Assembly (NCBI GenBank): GCA_024704765.1
Contig: JAKMXF010000320.1
Location: 1 to 64,000 of the forward strand
DNA from: Oopsacas minuta
Lineage: Eukaryota; Porifera; Hexactinellida; Lyssacinosida; Leucopsacidae
Direction: 5' to 3'
Length of the DNA stretch: 64,000 nt
Positions 1-12,713 of the stretch are shown piece after piece. How positions within the stretch are numbered: the first letter of the stretch is position 1; the number at the start of each line of letters is the position of its first letter. Below the pieces are notes generated by a model. That model was not told the origin of the DNA. It did not search any database and saw only the letters and a list, made by a program, of their open reading frames with translations. A program made the translations under genes and the position numbers.

Positions 1-3
1 ACA

Positions 4-3000
4 ATGACTACACTATCTAGCATACTAAACCTGGTGAATGTTGGAAAAGAGAAACAGTCTGAGAGGGCATCATCCTCCAGTGGATCTGTTGTGTGGATGA
101 AAGAATGTGCTTACGAGAGAGTGGTGGTGTATCAAGATAGAGCAGAGGTCATCAGAAGAGTAGAAGTGACAGTGAGGGAAGGAGAGAACGAGATTACTCT
201 AGTGGGACTGCCTCAAGTCACAGATAAAGACTCCATCAGGGTGGAGGTGGAAGGTACACAGGTGACCATCTCAGACGTGGTCTATCTGGATCACTTGGAG
301 GTGGAAATGAAGGAGACAGGACAGGAAGAAAGAGGAGGATAGGAAAGGAGTTGGAATGACAGGAGAAACAGAAGATCTGAGAGCTACTGTGAAGGGATTG
401 AAGGGGAGAGGAGAGATTGTTACAGAAGAGATTAGAAGTGATAAAGAGAACACAGAGTATATTGGAGAGGTTCGGATGTATGATGGATAAAGGACGCACC
501 AGTGAATTGAAGCAGAAAGGAGAGCAACCAGTAAGAACTCTTTACAACAATCAAATACCGTAGCAACAATTATCATCATTCAATTAATTCTCCATTTCAG
601 GTACCTCAGTTGAATGAACTGATGGAGAAAGACAGACTCAATGCTATTCTCAAGTTTACAGACTCTTATCTAAACAGACTAAACGTATACAGGACACATA
701 CAGCAGAACTGAAGAAACAGCTCTCTACACTCAGAGAGAAACTCACAGTGCTAGAACTCAATCTGAGGAAGCGAGGGGAAACAGCTGCTACCAAATCAGC
801 CAAATCTACTACTACATTCCAGAAGGCAGTTAAGATCACCTTTGAAGGAGTCAGTGGTATTCCTGACAAAACAGCACGATTGTATGTTTCCTATCTGGTC
901 TCTAATGCTTCCTGGGAACCTCTCTATCATGTCAGAGTGTCGGTTCCTGAGTTCAAAAGAGAAGACGCTAAACCTCTCATTCAGGTTTGTTGTAGAAAGT
1001 ACATGGTTCTCCATCGTTAGCTTCATATTAGAAACTCTCACAAAGACGATAACTTAGGGGCATTGCTTGTTCATACTCATAGCGACGAGTATGAACAAAC
1101 AAATACTAAACCTTCTCTGATTAAGATAACGCCCCCCCCTGTAATTAATCTATATTAGTTAAAATTTTAGAGCGAATATAACTAAGTTCATGAAAACAAC
1201 AAAAAAATGGTAAAGCGAAGTTTGAATGAGAAAAAGAAGTCATTATCGTACCTATGATTTATGGAAGGGCTCACTTAGATGTGTTTCAGTTTCGAAAAAT
1301 GTATTTAATAGATAAATCCGCTAATTTGGGACAAACTGTCAGGAACAAACGCGTCCCAATAAGGCGCAGTCAACATTACTTGATTGCTAGTGGAGTTCCT
1401 ATAGGAAGAACATGCTCTCAACATATGCGTATAGGGGTAATCAAGTACGCTGAATCCGAAATTCGCATTGTTTTTCAATTTTCTCATATATATTTTATTG
1501 GTTGTTTTATAATATGAATAAAGCATACAAATAAATGAAATCTTGAAATAATCATAGACTTGCTCTCAACGGGTATATAGAGGTAACAAAGTACCCTGAA
1601 TCCGGTGTCCTAAGGGAAAATTAAGTCGCTCAAATGGTGATTTGAGTTTTTTGTGATTAATCTTCATACCTTTAAACGTAAAATTGAAAAGGATGCTAGA
1701 GGATAGGTTCGATATGTTGGGAGTAAATGGATATGTAGAGTCCGATCCTGAGATTTCAGAGCATGAAAGTTACAACACAGACATATCACATGAAGACATG
1801 ATTCATCACACTTTCACAACTTGAATATGATAAAGTACTAAACCAGCCCCAGCGTCATAATAACAGTTTTGTGATAAATTAGTTGAATTAATGAAAATCT
1901 CGATTTGTAATGCGAAGAGCCAAATGCTCGTATAATATTTACGAATTCGTATTTATCCTCATATTTTATCACCTCCAATCCTCGACAAAGTCGACTATGG
2001 CATGCAAATTTATAGGCTGATCATGATTCCAAAACTGTTTATATTCAAAACATAAACAATTCGTTTACAAATCAGAAATGCTAAATGCAGTCGAACCTCC
2101 AGAAAGTTAACCTCTAAGTGGGATAAAATTTAGAGATTTGCAAATGTCTAACGTGAAAGTTAGATAATGGGTAACAATTCCGATTCTGCATTATAATAAT
2201 TAAATACATATGCAGTTGTGCTAAAGTAATTATAACATGACTCACTAAGTTATCTGCAATGGAATTTATAATCAATTATAGTACAAATGCATTTCTGTAG
2301 GAATAACTATAACTCTATAAAGAAATTCAATAATGTTTTGAAACACCAACTGGGCTGAGGTTCAACAAATTATATTTTCACTGCAGGCCAAATAATTGTC
2401 GGAACACAAACCTTCAAGTTGTATTTTCAATTTAGATTCATTATTTTGGATTAATCAAACAGTCAAGTGGAGAAAACTGGATTTCAACAAAGATTTCATT
2501 CTCAACTGCTACTCCAAGCAAAGGAGGAGCTCCTCCACTAATCCAGCCCAATAACTTACGTGTGTACCGTCCTCCACCCCCACCTAGTAAACGTGGATAT
2601 ATGGAAGATACAATGCTAAAAAGTGCGGTAATGTATAAACAGAGTGTGAACTTATCAATTGGTCTTGGTGGTAAGAAGAAAAGGAAAGATATTTACTATG
2701 GAGACTCATATTCAACTCCAATGCAGGAAGTTGAGGAACAGAAAGTGAGTCTACATTCTAATCAGTTCATTCAGAGATTTGATACATCGAGACCAGCCAC
2801 TATTCCTTCTGATGGTACAGAGCACAAGGTAACAACACAACTTAACAAACAAACACAAACAATTTAACACATTCCATTAGGTAGCAGTTACAGTCATCGA
2901 CTTAGAACCGGTTCTAGAACACGTGTGTGTCCCTGAGATGAGTGAGCACTGTTATCTCACTGCTCGTGTCAAAAACGACACCAACTACCCTCTACTGGCT

Positions 3001-3602
3001 GGAGCTAGTTCAATCTTTCTGAATAACAACTTTATAGCTAAATCCAAAGTGGAGAACGTAGCTCCCTCTGAGGAGCTTGTGGTATCGTTAGGAGCAGATC
3101 CTCAGGTCAGTTTTTGTACTAGACTATTCAATAATACAAACTGACCGATAATATAGCGTATATCGTACATATAGAATTCCCAAAAATAAATGTCCGGTTA
3201 GGCTCCTAAGACGCCAGGATATTTTCGGGTGCTTGAATGGGTTATGACTCTTATACTCTACAGGTTCGCATTAAATACAAGCCATCAGAAGCTGTGACTA
3301 ACATGCAGGAAGGATGGATCAGTTCATCTAAACAACTCACTTACAATACACTCACAACAATCAAGAATGTCAAGAGAGATCCGATCACATTCATTCTGAG
3401 AATATCTCTACCAATCAGTGAGGAGAAGAATATTACAGTCGATCTCAAGCAGCCCAATTGTAAACAGACGGGTAAACCTGTTCGAGTAGAGTCAGGCATA
3501 GCAGAGATAACTCCCAAGAATTACATACAGTGGAAGATTGGAATCAAACCAGGCACTCAACACCGTGTCTCTATGCTATATGAAATAACTTCTCCAAGCT
3601 AG
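4..3602 (+). pseudogene. DUF4140/DUF4139 (MuiA-like) gene, copy 1, frameshifted
   Basis: First of two tandem copies of a gene like mucoidy-inhibitor A / nematode F37C4.5. Exon equivalents are 4-530, 601-984, 2436-2828, 2881-3105 and 3264-3602, all with GT-AG borders matching copy 2. Exon 1 is 527 bp against 540 bp in copy 2. It has a net 14-bp loss near 328-345 and one extra G near 400, so the frame ends at a TAG at 340 and never recovers. Exons 2, 4 and 5 remain open. The 5' half of exon 3 differs strongly from copy 2 while the rest is nearly identical. The start lies three bases from the window edge, so upstream exons cannot be excluded. It is probably a pseudogene; a collapsed or erroneous assembly of two near-identical copies is the alternative. 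Confidence 0.75.
1380..1620. repeat. short dispersed motif in intron 2 of copy 1
   Basis: Two degenerate copies of a motif containing GGGGTAATCAAGTACGCTGA and variants lie at about 1410-1470 and 1556-1620. Related copies occur near 29290-29350, 60470-60520 and 60660-60720. No coding capacity or terminal structure was recognised. The rest of intron 2 (985-2435) shows nothing else I can name. Confidence 0.4.
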
Positions 3603-4382
3603 CGTTAAAAGTATGAGTATACTGTGTGTGCTAATTAGTCTACATATACGTATGTGTGAAATAAACATAAATAATCATTACCAAATGTGAGGTGGGACAT
3701 GGAGATTGACTGTTAGTTGATTTGACACATAACAAGGCTGTAACTATTTGCTCTAGTGCATAACAAATTTGGAAGGACATGGCAAATGGAAGAGTCGTGG
3801 GATTTATCCCGGTTCTCAGAACCATAAACCTAAATAATTTTATACCAGTAACCTAAGTTTATATGAGTCGTGTATGATTTTTTGGGTGATATTGTATTGA
3901 ATCTTATCGGGTTGTTTTTGGCTTGTGTATTATTTGGTCCCTCAAACATCCGAATATCTCATATTAAATGTGTTTCGCAGTCACTCACTAGTAGAGTTAT
4001 TTCACTTTTTTGCCTACTCAATCTGCATTAGTCATTCTGCAATGATTGTTATTGTGGTTTGCTAAGAACAAATATATTAATAGACTAATTAACTAATTAC
4101 GAGTGAGTATATTAATTGACTTTGTATATGCACAATCGGGTTATTTTTCTAATTCCATGATTCGCACTATTAGCTATTTCGCGTTAATCAAGGGGGGCAG
4201 CAATGCAACCTGGTTTTTACTAACAAAATGTCTTATAAACTTTCTATTGACAAATAAGGTGATCACCACCAGCCATTAACGAACACTTTTTGGAACGCTG
4301 CATGGTATAGTATAAATGATAGGCACACTGTTAATGTAAAAAATAAACCTTGGTATCCAATTGATAGATATTTAGAAGGACA
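3603..4382. other. spacer between tandem copies, no gene seen
   Basis: This is AT-rich spacer between the stop of copy 1 and the ATG of copy 2. No convincing ORF or RNA was found. It presumably carries the 3' end of copy 1 and the promoter of copy 2. Sequence after the stop codon of copy 1 does not match sequence after the stop of copy 2. Confidence 0.5.
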
Positions 4383-7300
4383 ATGACTACACTATCTAGC
4401 ATACTAAACCTGGTGAATGTTGGAAAAGAGAAACAGTCTGAGAGGGCATCATCCTCCAGTGGATCTGTTGTGTGGATGAAAGAATGTGCTTACGAGAGAG
4501 TGGTGGTGTATCAAGACAGAGCAGAGGTCATCAGAAGAGTAGAAGTGACAGTGAGGGAAGGAGAGAACGAGATTACTCTAGTGGGACTGCCTCAAGTCAC
4601 AGATAAAGACTCCATCAGGGTGGAGGTGGAGGGTACACAGGTAACCATCTCAGACGTGGTCTATCTGGATCACTTGGAGGTGGAAATGAAGGAGACAGGA
4701 CAGGAAGAAGGAGAAGAGGATAGGAAAGAGGATAGGAAAGGAGTTGGAATGACAGGAGAAACAGAAGATCTGAGAGCTACTGTGAAGGGATTGAAGGGAG
4801 AGGAGAGATTGTTACAGAAGAGATTAGAAGTGATAAAGAGAACACAGAGTATATTGGAGAGGTTCGGATGTATGATGGATAAAGGACGCACCAGTGAATT
4901 GAAGGAGAAAGGAGAGCAACCAGTAAGAACTCTTTACAACAATCAAATACCGTAGCAACAATTATCATCATTCAATTAATTCTCCATTTCAGGTACCTCA
5001 GTTGAATGAACTGATGGAGAAAGACAGACTCAATGCTATTCTCAAGTTTACAGACTCTTATCTAAACAGACTAAACGTATACAGGACACATACAGCAGAA
5101 CTGAAGAAACAGCGCTCTACACTCAGAGAGAAACTCACAGTGCTGGAACTCAATCTGTGGAAGCGAGGGGAAACAGCTGCTACCAAATCAGCCAAATCTA
5201 CTACTACATTCCAGAAGGCAGTTAAGATCACCTTTGAAGGAGTCAGTAGTATTCCTGACAAAACAGCACGATTGTATGTTTCCTATCTGGTCTCTAATGC
5301 TTCCTGGGAACCTCTCTATCATGTCAGAGTGTCGGTTCCTGAGTTCAAAAGAGAAGACGCTAAACCGCTCATTCAGGTTATTATTTGTTAATAATTCACT
5401 GACTCGTACTGTAGCTACTTTGTACATAATAGTGAACCGGACAGGGTTGATACTCTATATATCAAAACTTGACCAAATCAGCCATTTTGAGTAGTTACAT
5501 ACCCTACAATTTCAATAATGTGGAACATATTCAAATTTAGAAGAAGTATATACTCGAGCTGCACATCTAAACCCCAAAATGTACCATTGCACCAATTTTC
5601 ATGTCAATCGGACCACGAGAAGTCTCAACACTGAGCGGACATAGGTACAGACAAAGTATATTGTTAAGGCCAATAGTGTATCTCCCTATAGGAGTCGCAC
5701 TAAAATATGTTTTCTGTATAAGATGGGCAAAAGTTCTGGTAGTGTTGGTAGGGGCCAATATTCAATTATCTGTTGAGGAATGTAAGTATTTTCTATTAAT
5801 ATGATAGTAATTAACCAGAATGGCCTTACCATTCTAATGAGATGATCAATTGATCATTTGTATCAGATAATTTAGTGTAATTGGTTTGAAATTATACAGA
5901 GCTACACTCCAAAGCTGTCACTACTAGAGTAGTCGTTGGAGGGTTTTACCCTGATTAGATTGTTATATAAAAATATTCTTGGCTGTAGAATTTTATGCTC
6001 TATAACATATACAAAATACTCAAAATCCGCTTTGGGGAAAATTTTCAATGAATTTTGTATAGTCATCAGAGCGAGCAGATAGCACTAGAGAGGTTGTAAA
6101 AATGAAATAACTTCTCTGATTGACATTATTACACAAATATAACTTGTTAATGGGTATAATCGGAATTCTATAAACTGGAAACTCACTGTGTCAGATAAAC
6201 TACAAGGACGCGACTAACCATAACTTATGCTTTACTTAACAATTTCGTACTTTTTATGTCTAAATGCAAGTAAATCTTTTTTGATAACTAACTATATATA
6301 TATATATGCGGGAATTTCGTCATAAGTAATTCATAACGGCTCAATTTGCTTTCTAACATGGATGACATGGATTTCGTATAGATAACAGTATTAAATTAAT
6401 AAAATTGTTGAGGTGCCTTGCACTGTGCAGGTTATTCACTTTAAAGGTATTACCAACATTTATTGATATGATATCCAAGCATGAGTATGACTTCCCAAAT
6501 TTATGATTCGTCATCATTTGATTGCTCAATATTCTTTATGACGATTTGACCCCATTTGAGCCGTTTTGACCATGTTTGGTAAAGGATGGCTCTTCCAACC
6601 TTCATGTTATTATAATGACATGTAAGTGTCTCCAAAATAAGGTGAAATATTGACACATTCCTCCGTTGCTATGCAAATTATTTAGACAGATCTAGCCATA
6701 ACTGAAAAATATAGATGATACTGCGGTACATTTGATACTAATGTAACCGCAATAGGCGACTACCTATTCATGAATAACACAGCTTTGACTACAAAGTTCT
6801 AAACTCTAACGGCTAATAAGTTATGAAGAAACCTACCATATATGGTCAATCCCGAAACATGACGTAATAACTTATTAAACGTTAGAGTTAGGAATCAAAA
6901 ACTGTATTATTCATGAATAGGAAGAAGCTAGAAGTCACCCATTGCGGTTACATTAGCATCCAATCTAGAGCACTATCATCAATATTTTTCAGTTATGGCT
7001 AGATCTGTTTAAATAAATTTGCATAGCAACGAAGGAATGTGTCAAAATTTAATCAATATTTCACCTTATTTTTGGAAACGCTTACATGTCATTATAATCA
7101 CATGCAAGGTTGGAATATCCATCCTTTATAAACAAGGTCGAAACGAGCTCGAAATGGGGTTAAATCGTCATAAAAGGCTATTAAGCAATCAAATGATGAC
7201 GAACCATAAATTTGAGAAGTCATACTCATGCTTGGATATCATAATAACAAATGTTGGTAATACATTTATAGTGAATAACTTGCACAGTTACTGTGCTAGT

Positions 7301-10300
7301 CACCTCAATAATTTAATACTGTCATCTATGCGAAATCCATGTCATCCATGGTTAAAAGGCAAAATTAGCCCGTTATGAGTTAGTTATGACGAGATTCCAC
7401 ACATAAATACAGTTATCAAAAGATTTACTTGTATTTACAGTTTACACATAAAAAGTCCGGAAATTTTTCAAGTAAAGAAATTATGGTAAATCAATGTTCA
7501 GCCTATGCATGGCTTAGTCGCCATACATAGGCTTGTATTCTAGTAGTCTTTGTTGTGTTAGACTATCACTTCTGCCTATCTGACACAATAAACAAAGTTT
7601 CCAGTTGATAGAATTCCAATTATACCCATTCACACAAATTATATTTTTGCAATAATTACTCAGAATGTATAGTTACTAGACTATTCAAACTGAAATTTTT
7701 CTGATTAACAAAACATAAATACCCGCCTCAAATAGCTGGATCTACATCAAATAATATTATACATTTATAGCGAATCTTTCTCTCAAAATAAATGATAATA
7801 TCATGTGTGTTGGCAAGAAATTTGTGAGAAATAGCAAGGGAATTAACAGGCCGCGGGGGCCGATACCATAAAATCGAGGGTTTAAATTATTTAGATTATT
7901 TAGAACTAAGTTGTATAATCCGCGTAGAACATATAATACGTTATAAGTAAACCTCGAAATATACGATTTTGACATTGTTAGAGTTATATAAGTCAAATTA
8001 TAATCAAGTATTGTATTATTTGGTCAGCTGAGATTTCTCATTAACAATTCGAGAATTACTGTTTTTATGCAAATTATTTATTGCAGAAATTAGCCTAATA
8101 GAAGTTACGTCACTAAAAAATTGTAGATTGAACCATAGACTACTATATTATACAGATAGGAAAGTAGCCGAGCAACGAATAAATAAGAGAGGCCATTTAT
8201 ATAAATCTAATAAAACTTAAATCAACCCTTCAAAACATGTGAATTGAATTTTTTAGGGTTAGAAAATGTGAAGAAACAGTTAAGGCTATCTAAAAAGTTC
8301 AAACGGCCATCCTTCATCTGTTTTAAAATAGCTTATTTGAAGAAAAATTTCTGAATTATACCATGGACATGAAAATAATATATTTATCAAAAATAGATTT
8401 ATGAATTTTCAAAATAGTATACGAAGATGTGATCCGAATTCTATTCTAAAGAAAACGTGCTGATTATTTATACCATATGAATAAATAGAGGACATTAATT
8501 CATGGAAATACAAGAATTTCAAAAAAGTAATAATAAATTCTATTTTCGATGAGGATTTGTGTGAATTTTGGTGTTGTGATTTGAATGCGCCTAAACAAGA
8601 TAAGGGATGGCCGTTTGAACTTTTTAGATAGCCTTAACTGTTTCTTCACATTTTCTAACCCTAAAAAATTCAATTCACATGTTTTGAAGGGTTGATTTAA
8701 GTTTTATTAGATTTATATAAATGGCCTCTCTTATTTATTCGTTACTCGGTTACTTTCCTATCCGTATAATATAGTAGTCTATGATTGAACGTATAAGACG
8801 TATTATACGTAATACATCTTCATTGAAAGACGTATTAAACAACTTAGAAAAAATGACGCCTCAATTAGAACGAATACGGTATATACCCGACTTCTCATCA
8901 TAATACATTTTGATATCATAACTCTTACCAGTGTGACGTAATCGTGAATATACCCATAAATGGTCATTTTTAGATTACGCAATATGCTTAAGATATATCA
9001 TATCAAACTGTATTACAAGGGTATGGGAAGTCGGGTATATACTATGAATAGGCAACACTGATTTGAAAATTACTTTCACGATTATTGAGTTATAATTGAA
9101 AATTCATAAAATGTGTTGTCCATGGCTCTACTGTAACTCAAGAAAGAGCCAACTTTAACAAGACAATTTTATTATATTTGTTAGAATATTCTATTTAGAT
9201 CATTTCATACATTAACTCGGAAATGAAAGATGCAATATTTAACGTTATACGGGCCATTATTACAAGCTATCAAACATTAGTTAACAAATAAATGCTTACT
9301 AGACAAATATTTTGGCACATTCCTGAAATTTATTAGTATATAATGGTTGATAAATTGTTCTTCTACAAATGTGCAATATATTTATCCAGGTAAAAATGCG
9401 CCGATTCTGCAATACAGAAACCCCCATATAAATACCTCGGCCGACCACAACATCCCTAGTCCAAAATTCACAAGTTACTATGAGGTCTTATGTATACTAG
9501 GCTATGAGGTAAGGAAATCTTACTGAAGGAGTTGTTTCATATGAATTTCCATTGCATAACAAGACATTTCTTATATTTTGACATACCGTCTTTCTGAAAA
9601 CCGCCCAGGCGCTTGTTCTTTAGTGGGCTATTTTTCGTCCAAATCTTTTTAAATTTTCGAATATACAAAAGAATTTGGTAAGCTAATTATCCTAATTTGT
9701 AACATGGTCAAATATTCTTCTAGAATCTAGATGGTGGTGATAAAATTTTATCTACAATTTTGGAGCTATTTTCTAGCCACGGACTTATTCAGGGAAATAC
9801 GGTTTATCAACAAAATGTAGAAATGTGTGAAAACCACACAACTCGCATTTCACAAATATTTAGGTAAGACAATATGGAAAATCGACTCCCAACATATGAC
9901 TTCTATTCAACAATAATACATTAATAACACGCCGATCATAATTGTAAAAAAAATTTCTATAGTAATTTTATTGATTTAGATGCTGAACTATAATCGTAAT
10001 TGTAATTGTAATCGCTTGAAATAATTGATCATAATCGTAATCACCTTAAAGTAATCGGCCCAAACCCTAATTAGCACCTTTTCATGGACATAGAGTGCAG
10101 TTTTATGGTGAGTAGTGTAGATAATAGCAAAATTCGCGGAATAGCAATGAATATTCTTGCAAAATAGGATTTGCTATGAGGCGGTTCCCTATACGCGATA
10201 TTCAGAAATCAAATACGAATACAAATACACATATTTGGACTCAACCTGGCCAATAAACACAACAGTACACCATTAATTTGTCGTTATCTCTCAAATCTCA

Positions 10301-11464
10301 ATACAGATACATTATTTTGGTTTGATAACACAATCAAGTGGAGAAGATTGGGTAGGAACTAAAATCTCACTTTCAACAGCAACTCCAAGCAAAGGAGGAA
10401 ATCCACCTACATTGGAAGCTAATAACTTAAAGCGTAAACGACAGTACTACGGAATGAAGGCAAAACAAATGATCATGAGCATAGGAGCACAGAGTGAAGT
10501 GGTACAGACAATTCCAACTATAGGTTTTTCTGATGAATTGATGGACAAATTAGGTTATGATATAAGAGGTGGTAGTGGAGCGATGCAGGAAGTCGAGGAA
10601 CAGAAAGTGAGTCTACATTCTAATCAGTTCATTCAGAGATTTGATACATCGAGACCAGCCACTATTCCTTCTGATGGTACAGAGCACAAGGTAACAACAC
10701 AACTTAACAAACAAACACAAACAATTTAACACATTCCATTAGGTGGCAGTTACAGTCATCGACTTAGAACCGGTTCTAGAACACGTGTGTGTCCCTGAGA
10801 TGAGTGAGCACTGTTATCTCACTGCTCGTGTCAAAAACGACACCAACTACCCTCTACTGGCTGGAGCTAGTTCAATCTTTCTGAATAACAACTTTATAGC
10901 TAAATCCAAAGTGGAGAACGTAGCTCCCTCTGAGGAGCTTGTGGTATCGTTAGGAGCAGATCCTCAGGTCAGTTTTTGTACTAGACTATTCAATAATACA
11001 AACTGACCGATAATATAGCGTATATCGTACATATAGAATTCCCAAAAATAAATGTCCGGTTAGGCTCCTAAGACGCCAGGATATTTTCGGGTGCTTGAAT
11101 GGGTTATGACTCTTATACTCTACAGGTTCGCATTAAATACAAGCCATCAGAAGCTGTGACTAACATGCAGGAAGGATGGATCAGTTCATCTAAACAACTC
11201 ACTTACAATACACTCACAACAATCAAGAATGTCAAGAGAGATCCGATTACATTCATTCTGAGAATATCTCTACCAATCAGTGAGGAGAAGAATATTATAG
11301 TCAATCTCAAGCAGCCCAACTGTAAACAGACGGGTAAACCTGTTCGAGTAGAGTCAGGCATAGCAGAGATAACTCCCAAGAATTACATACAGTGGAAGAT
11401 TGGAATCAAACCAGGCACTCAACACCATGTCTCCATGGTATATGAGATAACTTCTCCAAGCTAG
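4383..11464 (+). CDS. DUF4140/DUF4139 domain protein, intact copy 2
   Basis: Five exons, all in phase 0: 4383-4922, 4993-5376, 10307-10690, 10743-10967 and 11126-11464, giving 622 aa. The N-terminal DUF4140 region (about residues 33-95) contains YERVVVYQDRAEV. A Lys/Glu-rich helical stretch follows (100-230). DUF4139 then runs to the end, with the family-typical pattern YFGLITQSSGEDW near 312-324 followed by LSTATPSKGG. The family is known from bacteria (mucoidy inhibitor A) and animals (F37C4.5-like); its biochemical role is not established. Length fits the family. Introns 1, 3 and 4 are short, but intron 2 is 4.9 kb and stuffed with inverted-repeat elements. Start choice: first ATG, shared with copy 1. 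No signal peptide was seen. Confidence 0.88.
6105..7670. repeat. long imperfect inverted repeat (foldback element) in intron
   Basis: Two arms of roughly 740 bp face each other around 6840-6850. Paired landmarks include GGTTACATTAG (6942 region) against CTAATGTAACC (6742 region), CCATGGATGACATGG-like segments near 6357 and 7345, and AATTCTAT-type segments near 6160 and 7605. Arms differ by scattered substitutions and small indels, so the insertion is not very recent. The 119-codon frame at 7019-7378 lies inside one arm and looks incidental. It is probably a non-autonomous foldback transposon; transcribed with the host intron, it would form a long hairpin. Confidence 0.8.
8134..8782. mobile_element. 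hAT-type MITE with long terminal inverted repeats
   Basis: Terminal inverted repeats of about 185 bp (8134-8312 and 8605-8782) are nearly identical, with outer ends CATAGACTACTATATTATAC. The element is flanked by a perfect 8-bp direct repeat GATTGAAC at 8126-8133 and 8783-8790. An 8-bp target duplication is typical of the hAT superfamily. The 290-bp centre has no ORF. A 7-bp duplication is also possible because the junction base is ambiguous. Confidence 0.85.
8879..9042. repeat. small palindromic MITE
   Basis: An inverted repeat of about 50 bp per arm with ends GTATATACCCGACTT and its complement encloses a short spacer. It lies 90 bp after the hAT-type MITE in the same intron. A TA-type target site is plausible but not decisive. 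Confidence 0.6.
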
Positions 11465-12713
11465 AAAGTGTTTAGAAAAAAGCTCAGCAACCTAAAGTTT
11501 TTGTGCATGATTTTCATTCAAACGTTGAGTATAGCTGGTGTTCTGTAGTCCCCACAAGAATATATATATATAAGCTATTTATATAGAAACAAATTTAGTT
11601 CGTGAAACTTGTCCAAATTTCGTCAGACTTTATCACTAATTTTTGAAATGATGTGGTGATGACTTAGGCAGCCGACAGAGGTGTAATCTTTGGGGGACAA
11701 GGGGCCATACGTCCCCCAGAATGTTTACCTAGTAGGGATGCCCCCACCCCAGAATTAGTGGACGAATCCCTCAAATTCTCGTTACTTGATTGCTGTGTAA
11801 TATTATAATTTGACTTTAATTGCTTCATCAACTAAAGAAACGGTTTGTTATGCATATGTTCGGAATTGATTGAATTAACTGGAAGGCCCCATGGAGCTGA
11901 TTTGGAATACAATGGTTTTTGGCTTGGCTCAGCCAATTTACATGGAAGATAGTTCTCATGTAAATCACACGTATCGATACACCACAATATGATCCATTTC
12001 CTGACGTCATAATTTTCACCCAATGCATACTCATCATGGAATTATTACGCCATCATGACTGTACATAATATTGAAAATTTCCAAAATTCTAAGAATTTGT
12101 TAATAATCGAGGCACAAAGTGGCGAGATCAATAATCAAAAGCTACGTAGTAGCTACAGTATCACATAGAAACCATTAAAAGGAATTTGGATGGAACATGA
12201 AAAATAATTCATAAAATTCTAGAAAATATTGGCAGAAAGACCAGAAAAAGGCGATTTTTCCGAACAAATACTCAATAAATAACCCCATCAAAGTGAACTA
12301 TAACATCCCTGGAGGGGTATTCGGCTCTCTAGGGCCCAATTGTAGCAATAAAGGCCTGCAGCCTCAAAGGGGGCCCGCGTTGGAATCCCGCATTGATTAT
12401 ATGGCCGTAAGCCACTGAATATTAAAGGTATTAATTACATATATAGAGTCAGAAAATGTTGTAATGATACTTAGGCTAAAGTTCCATTACTACAATTTAT
12501 CCAAAATCAATGATCATTGAGAAATACATATCTACTCAAAGAACTCAACAATTTGGATATTACATTAACAGCTTTAACATTCACTAAGATATAAAATTTG
12601 GACTCTACTTAAGGGAAACCATAAAATGTTACATGTACATTTATGGCACAGTGTATTTTTTGATAGTTCAAACAACTAATATACTACGCTACGCTATTTC
12701 TCAGACAATAAAT
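11465..12713. other. intergenic, no gene seen
   Basis: AT-rich spacer between the plus-strand DUF4139 gene and the minus-strand ankyrin gene. Near 12109-12126 there is a decayed version of the hairpin motif described at 15402. Nothing else is supportable. Confidence 0.5.

Noticed and set aside
7019-7378. 119-codon open frame
   Set aside because: It lies within one arm of a foldback element and its counterpart in the other arm is not open.
12300-12440. possible tRNA-derived SINE (GTTGGAATCCCGC resembles a B box)
   Set aside because: No matching A box at the right spacing, no cloverleaf, and no second copy seen.
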